Source: an uncultured beta proteobacterium (GTDB lineage Bacteria; Pseudomonadota; Gammaproteobacteria; Burkholderiales; SG8-39). Taken from it: a stretch of DNA of 16,504 nucleotides. The DNA lies in NCBI GenBank assembly GCA_903868285.1, contig CAIPUP010000153.1, positions 1-16,504 of the forward strand, in the 5' to 3' direction. Below are positions 8,105 to 15,570 of this stretch, one piece after another (within the stretch, counting starts at the first letter, position 1; every line of letters begins with the position of its first letter). Made by a program: the position numbers and the translations under genes. The notes under the pieces were generated by a model. The model was given only the letters and a program-made list of their open reading frames with translations. It made no database searches and was not told where the DNA came from.

Positions 8105-8134
8105 ACGGTTCTATGCCAGCACGAGGGTTAGAAT
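8105..8134 (+). promoter_or_regulatory. Candidate promoter of the IclR-family gene
   Basis: ACGGTT (8105-8110), an 18-base spacer and TAGAAT (8129-8134) lie 39 bases upstream of the ATG, the same pair of hexamers as upstream of the aminotransferase. TTCTA (8110-8114) and TAGAA (8129-8133) form an inverted repeat spanning it, which could be a self-regulatory site. The evidence is pattern only. Confidence 0.4.
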
Positions 8135-8145
8135 TTCCGTTCATT

Positions 8146-8165
8146 AGAACAAGGCAGAACAAGGC
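8146..8165. repeat. 10-bp perfect tandem duplication before the IclR gene
   Basis: AGAACAAGGC occurs twice in direct succession (8146-8155 and 8156-8165), ending 8 bases before the ATG at 8174. Each copy carries AAGG, the only ribosome-binding-like sequence for the regulator, so the duplication alters the translation-initiation region or the transcript leader. Confidence 0.85.
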
Positions 8166-8173
8166 ATCGGCGC

Positions 8174-8968
8174 ATGGCCAAGGAAGAATCCAAAAACTCG
8201 ATACAGGTGATCGAGCGCATGACCAGCCTGCTGGATGAAATGGCGCAACACGCCGAGGCGGTCAGCCTGAAGCGCCTGTCCGAGGCTACGGGTCTGCATC
8301 CTTCCACCACGCACCGCATACTGACTGCGCTGGTGAACGATCGCATGGTGGAGCGGGTCGACCAGGGAAACTACCGGCTGGGTATCCGGTTGCTGGAGCT
8401 GGGCAATCTGGTCAAGGGCCGCATCAGCGTGCGCGAACATGCGCTGCCACTGATGCGCGAGTTGCATGCCGCCACCGGCGAAGCAGTCAACCTTTCGGTT
8501 CGGCGCGATGACGAAATTGTCTACATCGAGCGCACCAGCTCCGGCCGCGCCATGATGCGCGTGGTGAATATCGTCGGGGCGCGGGCACCACTGCACATCA
8601 CCGCTGTTGGCAAACTGTTTCTGGCCGAGGACTCGCCACAAGAAAATCGTGGCTATGCCGAGCGCACTGGACTCCGCGGCTATACCCGCAACTCCATCAC
8701 TACCCTGCCGGATCTGGAGAAGGTGCTGACGCAAGTACGCATCCAGGGCTATGCCACCGACGAAGAAGAGGCCGAACTGGGGGTGCGCTGCATCGGTGCC
8801 GGGGTGCGCGACGACACCGGGCTGCTGGTGTCCGGACTCTCGATCTCGTCACCCGCCGAGCGCATGAAACCGGAATGGGCAGCACTGGTGCAGGAAACCG
8901 CCATCAAGATTTCGCGCGCCATCGGCTGGCAAGGCCAGACCACCAAAGAGTCAGTGGTGCCCGAGTAG
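8174..8968 (+). CDS. IclR-family transcriptional regulator
   Basis: DNA-binding regulator of 264 aa, the usual family length. The N-terminal winged helix-turn-helix is clear (about 11-70: VSLKRLSEATGLHPSTTHRI, then a wing ending GNYRLG), followed by the IclR effector-binding domain (about 85-255), with EHALPLMRELHAATGEAVNL and the late-domain block GVRCIGAGVRDDTG typical of the family. Effectors are usually small organic acids; here lactate or a related acid is a reasonable guess because the gene diverges from lutAB across 140 bases. Lactate operons are more often controlled by GntR-type (LutR/LldR) proteins, so the pairing is mildly unusual. It is convergent with the GT41 gene, whose stop is 50 bases beyond its own. 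Confidence 0.93.
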   Translation: MAKEESKNSIQVIERMTSLLDEMAQHAEAVSLKRLSEATGLHPSTTHRILTALVNDRMVERVDQGNYRLGIRLLELGNLVKGRISVREHALPLMRELHAATGEAVNLSVRRDDEIVYIERTSSGRAMMRVVNIVGARAPLHITAVGKLFLAEDSPQENRGYAERTGLRGYTRNSITTLPDLEKVLTQVRIQGYATDEEEAELGVRCIGAGVRDDTGLLVSGLSISSPAERMKPEWAALVQETAIKISRAIGWQGQTTKESVVPE

Positions 8969-9018
8969 CGGACACGCGACTGCGACAACGATTGCCGCTA
9001 TCCGCCTCCGACTTACGC

Positions 9019-11319
9019 TCAATCCTGCCCTGACACCCGCACCAGCTGCGGCGATTCTCCGGCCAGCCGGTGCTGCTGCATCCGTGTAAAGGCCTGCTCC
9101 AGGCTGCGGGTAAACCGCCGCGTATCAAACAAGCGCGCGGAATCACGATTGGCTTGCAGCCTGGCACGCAGCTCCGCCAGACGCTGCGGTTGTTGCGCCA
9201 GCGTGATCGCCATCCGTTCATAGTCGGCCACGCTTTCGGTGATCAGCTCGGGCAAATCCAGCGCCTGCAACAGGCTGGCACCCATGCGCGCAGCGAGCGC
9301 ATGGCCACGGCAGGTCAGCAAGGGCAAACCAGCCCAGAGCGCATCGCTGGCGGTGGTGCCGGCGTTATAGGGCAGCGTGTCCAGATACAGATCACAGCAC
9401 TGATAGCGCGACAGATAGTCAGACATGGCTAATCGCTCAGCGAATAGCAGTCGGTCCGCTGCCACACCCCGCTGTTGCGCCTCGCGCTGCAAATTTTCCT
9501 GCGCCAGCGCATTGGCCACGTACAGATACAGCACGCTATCCGGTACCTGCTGCAAGATACGCATCCAGCTGTCGAACATGAGCGGCGTGATTTTGTAGTT
9601 GTTGTTGAAACAGGCAAAGACAAACGCTTGCTCGGGAATATTCAGACTGGCTCGACTGACCCGACCCGCTTCAACCGGAACACGAAAATCATTCGCCTGG
9701 TAACTCGGCAGATAGGCGATCTGCTCCTGGTAATGCTGCTGCATCGCCGGCGGAATCAACGTTTCATCGGCCAGGATGTAGTCCATGTACGGTGCACCCA
9801 TGCTGCCGAGATAACCCAGATACCCAAGCTGTACCGGTGCAGCGCGGGCGGCAAAAATTCCAGTGCGGGCATGTTCGGTGTAGCCACCCAGATCAATGGC
9901 GATATCGATACCCAGACTGCGTGCCAGCGCTGCCACCTCGGCATCGGATTGGTCACGCACATCCTCATAACGATCCAGACTGACCCGAATGCGCTCACGC
10001 ATGGCATCGTCCGGATGGCGGCCATAGGAAAATCCAGTAATTTCAAACTCTTGTCGATCATGGCTCTCGAACACACCCGCCATCAGCAGCGCCACGGGGT
10101 GCTGGCGAAAGTCAGCAGAAAAATAGCCGATGCGTATGCGCTGGGCGGCGACAGGGGCAGGAAAAGACACACCCTCGGCGCAAGCAGGATGCCGGTCTGC
10201 CACCCAGGTCTGCGCTGCCTTGCATTGCAGCGCCGGATCATCGATCAGCGCCAGCACAGGAAAACAGGGTGAGGCACGCTCGCCGGCCTCAATGCGCACG
10301 ACCAGTTGTGCCAGATCGGCAGCATGACCTGCCCATTCACAGGCTTGCATCCTTGCATGCAGTCGATCCCCCAACAGATAGGGTCGTTCGGGATCCAGTG
10401 CCCGGGCACGGTCAAAACTCGCCAGAGCCTGCGCGTATTGCTGTAATTTTTGCAGGCTGCAGGCCAGGTTGTAATGCGCTTCGGCATAGTCAGGCCGCAG
10501 CTTGATGGCCCGTTGAAAACGTTCTACCGCCTGCGTGGTCTGTCCCAGGGTGGACAGCAAATAACCAAGATTGTTATGCGCCTCGGGCATGCTCGGGCGC
10601 AGGCGCAATACAAGCTCAAGATCACGCATGGCCTGGGCATGGCGCTGTAACCGCAGCAGTAAATTGCTGCGATTGATCAAAACCTGCGCATGCTGTGGCT
10701 GTAGCGCATGCGCCCGGTCGTAGCTATCCAGCGCAGCCGCGTGTTGTTGCAACGCCAACAGGCTTGCAGCACGGTTGTACCAGGCATCGACAAAGCCCGG
10801 CGCAAGCGCCAACGCCCTGTCGTAACACGCCAACGCTTCCTTGGGCCGACCGAGTGCCTGCATGGCATTGCCACGATTGCTATGACACTGCGCCAACGTC
10901 GGACGCAGCGCGATGGCACGATCAAAACACTGCAATGCCGATTGCGCCTGCCCCATCGCCAGCAACAATAGTCCGCGATTGGAGTGTGCCTCGGCGAAAT
11001 CCGGCTGATAGGTCACGGCGCGGTTGTAACACTCCAATGCCTGCTGCGGCTTGCCAGCTGCATCCAGTACCAAACCAAGATTATTGTGCGCGCCGGCGCT
11101 ATCGGGATTGAGTGCCAATGCACGGGTGATCAAGTCAATGGCCTGTTGCGTCTGACCCAGTTCCATATGACAGACACCCGACAGATGCAGAGCATCGAAG
11201 CTCTGTGGCGCAGCCATCAGCAGCTTGCGATACAGGTTCAAGGCGCGCGCAAATTCACCAGCCTGCTGTAATGCCAGGGCCTTGTTGAGCATGTCCCGTA
11301 ATGCGTCTTCGCTATGCAT
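9019..11319 (-). CDS. TPR protein with C-terminal GT41 (O-GlcNAc transferase/SPINDLY-like) domain
   Basis: The 766-aa product has about nine tetratricopeptide repeats (about 5-345, e.g. GLVLDAAGKPQQALECYNRA) followed by a two-part GT-B glycosyltransferase of family GT41, as in eukaryotic OGT and plant SPINDLY. Recognisable catalytic-domain blocks are RIGYFSADFRQHPVALL (His407), DLGGYTEHARTGIFA (477-490), APYMDYILADE (509-519), ACFNNNYKITP (Lys576, the position of the UDP-binding lysine of OGT) and YLDTLPYNAGTTASDALWAG (645-664, nucleotide-sugar loop). No signal peptide or membrane segment is seen, so it should act on cytosolic proteins using UDP- or GDP-sugar; donor and target are unknown. 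It lies 53 bases downstream of the EgtD-like gene on the same strand. The ATG at 11319 has only a distant GAGGT; an ATG nine codons in is possible. Confidence 0.9.
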   Translation of the reverse strand: MHSEDALRDMLNKALALQQAGEFARALNLYRKLLMAAPQSFDALHLSGVCHMELGQTQQAIDLITRALALNPDSAGAHNNLGLVLDAAGKPQQALECYNRAVTYQPDFAEAHSNRGLLLLAMGQAQSALQCFDRAIALRPTLAQCHSNRGNAMQALGRPKEALACYDRALALAPGFVDAWYNRAASLLALQQHAAALDSYDRAHALQPQHAQVLINRSNLLLRLQRHAQAMRDLELVLRLRPSMPEAHNNLGYLLSTLGQTTQAVERFQRAIKLRPDYAEAHYNLACSLQKLQQYAQALASFDRARALDPERPYLLGDRLHARMQACEWAGHAADLAQLVVRIEAGERASPCFPVLALIDDPALQCKAAQTWVADRHPACAEGVSFPAPVAAQRIRIGYFSADFRQHPVALLMAGVFESHDRQEFEITGFSYGRHPDDAMRERIRVSLDRYEDVRDQSDAEVAALARSLGIDIAIDLGGYTEHARTGIFAARAAPVQLGYLGYLGSMGAPYMDYILADETLIPPAMQQHYQEQIAYLPSYQANDFRVPVEAGRVSRASLNIPEQAFVFACFNNNYKITPLMFDSWMRILQQVPDSVLYLYVANALAQENLQREAQQRGVAADRLLFAERLAMSDYLSRYQCCDLYLDTLPYNAGTTASDALWAGLPLLTCRGHALAARMGASLLQALDLPELITESVADYERMAITLAQQPQRLAELRARLQANRDSARLFDTRRFTRSLEQAFTRMQQHRLAGESPQLVRVSGQD

Positions 11320-11372
11320 GCTGGCAGCCGTACCTCAACAACGATCCGCAACAGCGAACGGCCTTGCGCCGT

Positions 11373-12377
11373 TCAGGACAGTTTCATCAGATGCAGTGCG
11401 TACTGCTGACGCGAATCGGCCCAGAGCTTGACCGGCAACCAGCCGGCATGACGACCCAGCTCGGCAAATTCGGCCAGGGTGTAATGACTGCCGATACCTG
11501 CCAGCAAGGACTCACCGGCAGCGAATTGCAGCGACTGCCCGCCCAGGCTCACTTGCTGTGCCTGGCTGCTGAGCAGGTGCATCTCGGTGCGACCTCTTGC
11601 CCCGCTCCAGCTGCCACGATAGTCCCAGGCGTCCAGCACGAAATCACTGCCCAGCGCCTGATTCATTTGCTGCAGCAGGTTCAGGTGCAAGGCGGCGGCA
11701 AAGCCCGCTGCATCATTGCAGGAGGCTTCCAGCGTATAGCGATCCTGCTTCAGATCGACACCGGCCAGCAGCATGCCGCCACGTCCTGCCAGTAGTGCCG
11801 CACGTTCCATGAAGACCTGACACTCCTGTGGCGCGAGCCGCGACAGCACGGTGGCCGGCACATACAACAGATTGCGTCGGATGGTCACACCCAGAAACGC
11901 CGGCAGTGATAGCTCGGCCGCATGATCAATCGCAATGCCAGCGATGTTCTGCCCGGGGCACAACTCAGACATGGCCATGCAATGGCGATATAACACCGCA
12001 CCATCGAATTCCAGTGGCAGATACAGCGAAGGTTGCAGGGTCTGCAACACTGCCGACAGCGCATCCGATGCTGCCGGGCCAAAGGCGATCAGCTGGGTCT
12101 GCGGACCGGCCAGCGTCGCCAGCTCAGCGGCCATGCTCTGCAGAACTTCGGTTTCGGCGCGTGCCAGGTAGTACTCCGGCTGCTGACCCAGTTGCTGCTG
12201 CAGGCGTGCTGCCAGCGGGTCGTGCAAGCCCTGCGAAAACAGGCTGCGTGGTGATTGCCGTAAACCGGCCAGTACCCGCTGCAACAAGGACGAACGATCG
12301 GCCAGCGCGTTGTAGAACCGCACCACGCCCGGCTGATCATCACGATCGCGCTTGCGCAACAGATTAGAGGCAGTCAT
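11373..12377 (-). CDS. Divergent EgtD-like (Methyltransf_33) SAM-methyltransferase-fold protein
   Basis: 334 aa, the size of EgtD, the histidine N-alpha-trimethylase of ergothioneine synthesis. Kinship is shown by PEYYLARAETEVL (67-79), GMLLAGVDLKQD (201-212), NDAAG (221-225), the LNLLQQMNQALGSDFVLDA block (232-250), RTEMHL (263-268) and FAAGESLL (285-292) in the right order. But key positions differ from canonical EgtD as I remember it: the SAM loop ELGSGxSxKT reads AFGPAASDAL (98-107), the histidine-binding Asn of PGSTIGNF is Arg180 in VPATVLSRL, and the histidine-binding Glu of TEVSxKF is Gly294 in AGIGSHY. I therefore do not call it egtD. Its substrate is probably not histidine, and SAM binding is uncertain. 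No egtB is nearby. ATG 12377 is preceded by GGGAAAG; a GTG three codons upstream is too close to it. Confidence 0.75.
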   Translation of the reverse strand: MTASNLLRKRDRDDQPGVVRFYNALADRSSLLQRVLAGLRQSPRSLFSQGLHDPLAARLQQQLGQQPEYYLARAETEVLQSMAAELATLAGPQTQLIAFGPAASDALSAVLQTLQPSLYLPLEFDGAVLYRHCMAMSELCPGQNIAGIAIDHAAELSLPAFLGVTIRRNLLYVPATVLSRLAPQECQVFMERAALLAGRGGMLLAGVDLKQDRYTLEASCNDAAGFAAALHLNLLQQMNQALGSDFVLDAWDYRGSWSGARGRTEMHLLSSQAQQVSLGGQSLQFAAGESLLAGIGSHYTLAEFAELGRHAGWLPVKLWADSRQQYALHLMKLS

Positions 12378-12444
12378 GGCAGTCACGCTTTCCCGCTCGG
12401 CATTGAATCTGAATCTGTGCCTGTCAACACCAGCAACTCGCTGC

Positions 12445-12461
12445 GATCAAGCGCCTTGATC
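12445..12461 (-). other. Stem-loop across the stop codon of the endopeptidase gene
   Basis: GATCAAG (12445-12451) and CTTGATC (12455-12461) form a perfect 7-base-pair stem with a 3-base loop; the TGA stop is 12460-12462. The partly overlapping CTTGATCAAG (12455-12464) is itself a 10-base palindrome, so two alternative foldings exist. No T-run follows on the minus strand, so it is not a standard terminator; it could slow release or protect the 3' end. Confidence 0.5.
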
Positions 12462-13506
12462 AAGACAGGGTATGGCGTCCGCGCTCCGTGCGCACGGCAC
12501 GACGCGGCTTGTTGGCGGCCGGCTTGCGAGGAGCGGCGTTGACCGTCCTGGCCTGGGCAGTGCGGGCATTGGTGCTGGGCTTGCGCGCCGCTATTACCGG
12601 CGCCACCTTGCCCTCCATCCAGCTGCGAATACGCAGGGCATCGGTCATGCGGGCGTATTTGCCCCAGGAGTCGAGCAGCACGATCACCACATTGCGGCCG
12701 GCCAACACGGCCTGCATCACCAGACAACGGCCAGCTTCGTTGATAAAGCCAGTCTTGGATAAGCCGATGTCCCAGTTGTCATTCGACACCAGGGCGTTGG
12801 TGTTGTGATAGGCCAGGCGCCGGCCGCCCACAACAACCTCATGACTGGTGGCGGTGGAAAACTCTCGGATACGGGGATAGGTGTGCGCCGCGCGTACCAG
12901 CGCCGCCAGATCCTCGGCCGTTGACACGTTGGAGGAGGACAGCCCGGTGGCATCGGCATAACGCGTGCCCGTGAGACCCAGGCTCTGCGCCTTGAGATTC
13001 ATGGCACGGATGAACGCCTCGCGCCCACCGGGGTAAGCCCGTGACAGGGCTGCAGCGGCGCGATTTTCCGAGGACATCAAAGCCAGACGCAGCAGCTCCT
13101 CGCGTCGCAACGTGGCACCCTCATTCAGACGAGAGCGGGTGTTGCGCAAGGCATCGGCGTCGGCATGGGTGATGGTGATCGGCTCGTCCATGTCGAGCTC
13201 GGCATCCAGCACCACCATTGCCGTCATGAGCTTGGTAATGGAAGCGATGGGGGCGATGCTTTGGGCGTTCTTGCCATACAGCACGCGCCCGGTGTCCTGA
13301 TCCAGCACCACCGCGGCACTGGACTCCAGCGCCAGGCGCGCCGGCAGCGGATCGTCACCGCTGCTGACCGGCGCGGCCGCAGCCCATACCGGCAGGGTTA
13401 CGACCAAGGACAAGGTCATGGCAAGCGGTCGCAGCCCACGAACAAGTCGGTGGGGCAGGCTTGCCAACAGAGAGGATGGGGACAGCGAAACAACAGACAC
13501 AGGCAT
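12460..13506 (-). CDS. pbpG: D-alanyl-D-alanine endopeptidase, PBP7 type
   Basis: Periplasmic low-molecular-weight penicillin-binding protein that cuts D-Ala-mDAP cross-links in peptidoglycan. With the ATG at 13506 it is 348 aa and has all three active-site motifs: SITK (Ser89 nucleophile, Lys92), SEN (146-148) and KTG (251-253). A signal peptide spans about residues 1-45 (hydrophobic run TLSLVVTLPVWAAAA). After the catalytic domain, about 40 residues form an Ala/Pro/Arg/Lys-rich tail, unlike E. coli PbpG. Start choice is uncertain: GGAGG lies only one base before this ATG, but seven bases before an in-frame GTG at 13500, so GTG may be the true start with little effect on the product. The gene lies 163 bases downstream of the ABC exporter and 82 upstream of the EgtD-like gene. 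Confidence 0.9.
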   Translation of the reverse strand: MPVSVVSLSPSSLLASLPHRLVRGLRPLAMTLSLVVTLPVWAAAAPVSSGDDPLPARLALESSAAVVLDQDTGRVLYGKNAQSIAPIASITKLMTAMVVLDAELDMDEPITITHADADALRNTRSRLNEGATLRREELLRLALMSSENRAAAALSRAYPGGREAFIRAMNLKAQSLGLTGTRYADATGLSSSNVSTAEDLAALVRAAHTYPRIREFSTATSHEVVVGGRRLAYHNTNALVSNDNWDIGLSKTGFINEAGRCLVMQAVLAGRNVVIVLLDSWGKYARMTDALRIRSWMEGKVAPVIAARKPSTNARTAQARTVNAAPRKPAANKPRRAVRTERGRHTLS

Positions 13507-13556
13507 TCCTCCAGCGATAACCGGCGGATGATACCGCCTGATCTCGCGAAAAACAA

Positions 13557-13592
13557 GAAAACCCAAGAAAAATAAGCACTTAGCCCATGCTT
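13557..13592 (-). terminator. Weak candidate terminator after the ABC exporter gene
   Basis: On the minus strand AAGCA (13592-13588), a 9-base loop and TGCTT (13578-13574) are followed by ATTTTTCTTGGGTTTTC, a T-rich run. It lies about 78 bases past the exporter stop. The stem is only 5 base pairs and the T-run is interrupted, so it is a weak call; the same A/T-rich patch may instead belong to the pbpG promoter. Confidence 0.35.
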
Positions 13593-13630
13593 CTCAGGCC
13601 AAATCTGCGCCATTCACGGCATTGTCATAC

Positions 13631-13658
13631 ACGGTCAGCTGAATACGGTCAGCGGATT
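13631..13658. repeat. 14-bp imperfect tandem duplication
   Basis: ACGGTCAGCTGAAT (13631-13644) is followed directly by ACGGTCAGCGGATT (13645-13658), matching at 12 of 14 positions. It begins 11 bases beyond the exporter stop in the gap before pbpG. No function is evident. Confidence 0.75.
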
Positions 13659-13669
13659 GTGCTTGCTGC

Positions 13670-15505
13670 CTAGCTGAGCTGTTTCTCGCGCTGCTGCAAG
13701 GCCCACATCTGGGCGTACTGACCTTCCGCTGCCAGCAACGCGTCATGACTGCCGCGCTCGACGATGCAACCCCCATCCATCACCAGAATCTGGTCGGCGT
13801 CCATGATGGTGGATAGCCGGTGTGCGATCACCAGCGTGGTGCGACCGCGCGCAATGCGATCGAGTTCGGCCTGGATCGATTTCTCGGTCTCGGAATCCAG
13901 TGCCGAGGTGGCCTCGTCAAAAATCAGGATGCGCGGATTTTTCAGAATGGCACGCGCGATCGCCACGCGCTGCTTCTCGCCTCCGGAGAGCTTCAGCCCG
14001 CGCTCCCCCACTTGGGCCTGATAGCCATCCGGCAGGCGGCTGATGAAATCATGGATCTGCGCCGCCTTGGCCGCCTCGATCACTTCCTCCTGCGTGGCAC
14101 TGGGCCGGCCGTAATGGATGTTGTAGAGGATGGTGTCATTGAACAGCACCGTGTCCTGCGGCACGATCCCGATGGCAGAGCGCAAACTGCTCTGACGCAG
14201 GGTACGCAGATCGCAATCCCCCACCAACACGCTGCCACCAGACACGTCATAGAACCGGAACAACAGTCGCGCCAGCGTCGACTTGCCCGACCCCGACGGC
14301 CCGACCACCGCCACCTTGGCACCCGCCGGCACCTCGAACGCCACCTGCTGCAGGATGCGCCGGCGCGCCTCATAGGAAAAATCCACCTCGGCAAAGCGCA
14401 CGGCCAGCGGACCGGGCGGCAGGTCGCGCGCGGCCGGATCGTCGGCGATCTCGCGGTTCTCCTCCAGCAACCGGAACATGCGGTCCATGTCGATCAGCGA
14501 CTGCTTGATCTCGCGATACACCATGCCCAGGTGATTGAGCGGAATGTAGAGCTGGATCAGCAGCGCGTTCACCAGCACCAGATCACCCAGGGTCAGGGTC
14601 TCGTCAATGACACCTTGCGCCGCCAGCAGCATCAGCAGGGTGACCGCCGCCGCGATGATGCAACTCTGGCCGATATTGAGCAGCCCGAGCGAGGACTCCG
14701 ACTTCACCGCTGCGCCCTCATAGCGCTGCAGGCTGTGATCGTAGCGACCGGCCTCGAACTCCTCGTTGTTGAAATACTTCACCGTTTCATAGTTCAACAG
14801 CGAATCGATGGCGCGACTGTTGGCGCGCGAATCCAGCTCGTTGGCGCGCCGGCGGATACCGATACGCCATTCGGTGATGGCAATGGTGAAAGCGATATAC
14901 AGGCCGACCGCAACGAACGTGACAGCCGGGAAACGCCAGTCAAAACGCGTCACCAGCACCGCCGCCACCAGAAAGAATTCCAGCACCACCGGCAGAATGG
15001 AAAACAGCATGTAAGACAGCAAGGTGCTGATACCGCGCGTGCCGCGCTCGATATCGCGCGACACACCGCCAGTCTGGCGTTCCAGATGAAAGCGCAGCGA
15101 CAGTCCGTGCAGATGCCGGAACACCGCCAGCGCCACACGCCGGATGGCACGCTGCGTGACCTTGACGAACAGGATGTCGCGCAGCTCGGCAAACAGCGTG
15201 CTGGAAAAGCGCAACAAGCCATAGGCTGCCAGCACGCCCAGCGGCAGCGCCGCCAGCGCCAGCTTCGGATCGAGCGCATCCACCACTTCCTTGAGCATCA
15301 GTGGCACGCCGACGTTCGACAGCTTGGCGATCACCAGGAACAGCAGCGCCACGCTCACCCGGGTACGGTATTCCCACAGATAAGGCAGCAGCAGCGGTAC
15401 CACGCGCCATTCGTTGCGGCGTGGTTCTTGCGCATGGCTACTTTTTGCATTGGCACCCGTCGTTTCTGGCGCGGGCGATGTAGTGGCGTGATGGTGTGCA
15501 GACAT
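13670..15505 (-). CDS. Atm1-type ABC exporter (fused permease and ATPase)
   Basis: Half-size ABC exporter of 611 aa in the inner membrane, working as a homodimer. Six membrane helices occupy about 35-340. NYETVKYFNNEEFEAGRY (238-255) is the hallmark of the Atm1/ABCB7 branch, whose members export glutathione-linked sulfur, persulfide or metal compounds; that substrate is inferred by family. The ATPase domain is intact: Walker A GPSGSGKST (402-410), Q-loop Gln450, signature LSGGE (506-510), Walker B ILIFDE (526-531), H-loop His562. I chose the ATG at 15505; an ATG eight codons upstream is in frame, but a TAGAAT box lies between the two. Neither has a Shine-Dalgarno. The His/Thr/Ala-rich first 28 residues precede the conserved NEWRVVPLLLPYLW. 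It diverges from the cyclase gene. Confidence 0.93.
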   Translation of the reverse strand: MSAHHHATTSPAPETTGANAKSSHAQEPRRNEWRVVPLLLPYLWEYRTRVSVALLFLVIAKLSNVGVPLMLKEVVDALDPKLALAALPLGVLAAYGLLRFSSTLFAELRDILFVKVTQRAIRRVALAVFRHLHGLSLRFHLERQTGGVSRDIERGTRGISTLLSYMLFSILPVVLEFFLVAAVLVTRFDWRFPAVTFVAVGLYIAFTIAITEWRIGIRRRANELDSRANSRAIDSLLNYETVKYFNNEEFEAGRYDHSLQRYEGAAVKSESSLGLLNIGQSCIIAAAVTLLMLLAAQGVIDETLTLGDLVLVNALLIQLYIPLNHLGMVYREIKQSLIDMDRMFRLLEENREIADDPAARDLPPGPLAVRFAEVDFSYEARRRILQQVAFEVPAGAKVAVVGPSGSGKSTLARLLFRFYDVSGGSVLVGDCDLRTLRQSSLRSAIGIVPQDTVLFNDTILYNIHYGRPSATQEEVIEAAKAAQIHDFISRLPDGYQAQVGERGLKLSGGEKQRVAIARAILKNPRILIFDEATSALDSETEKSIQAELDRIARGRTTLVIAHRLSTIMDADQILVMDGGCIVERGSHDALLAAEGQYAQMWALQQREKQLS

Positions 15506-15519
15506 AGGGCGCGATTCTA
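15506..15519 (-). promoter_or_regulatory. -10-like TAGAAT box directly before the exporter ATG
   Basis: TAGAATCGCGCCCT (minus strand, 15519-15506) ends where the ATG at 15505 begins, and is identical over 14 bases to the element upstream of the aminotransferase. If TAGAAT is the -10, transcription would start at or next to the A of the ATG. The -35 position (CCCGCA) is poor. Confidence 0.4.
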
Positions 15520-15564
15520 TGTCCTGCATGCTGCGCTGCGGGGCGATGGCAGAAGGTTTACCGC

Positions 15565-15570
15565 TAGAAT
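15565..15570 (+). promoter_or_regulatory. -10-like TAGAAT box for the cyclase gene
   Basis: TAGAAT followed by CCGCGCCCC lies 65 bases upstream of the cyclase ATG, and 46 bases from the oppositely oriented copy serving the exporter. No convincing -35 hexamer is present 16-18 bases upstream. Confidence 0.4.

Noticed and set aside
8969..9018. Terminator between the IclR gene and the GT41 gene
   Set aside because: No clear hairpin or T-run is visible in the 50-base convergent gap.
11373..12377. Calling the gene egtD (ergothioneine synthesis)
   Set aside because: The histidine-binding and SAM-loop positions differ from canonical EgtD and no egtB is present, so only the family is supported.
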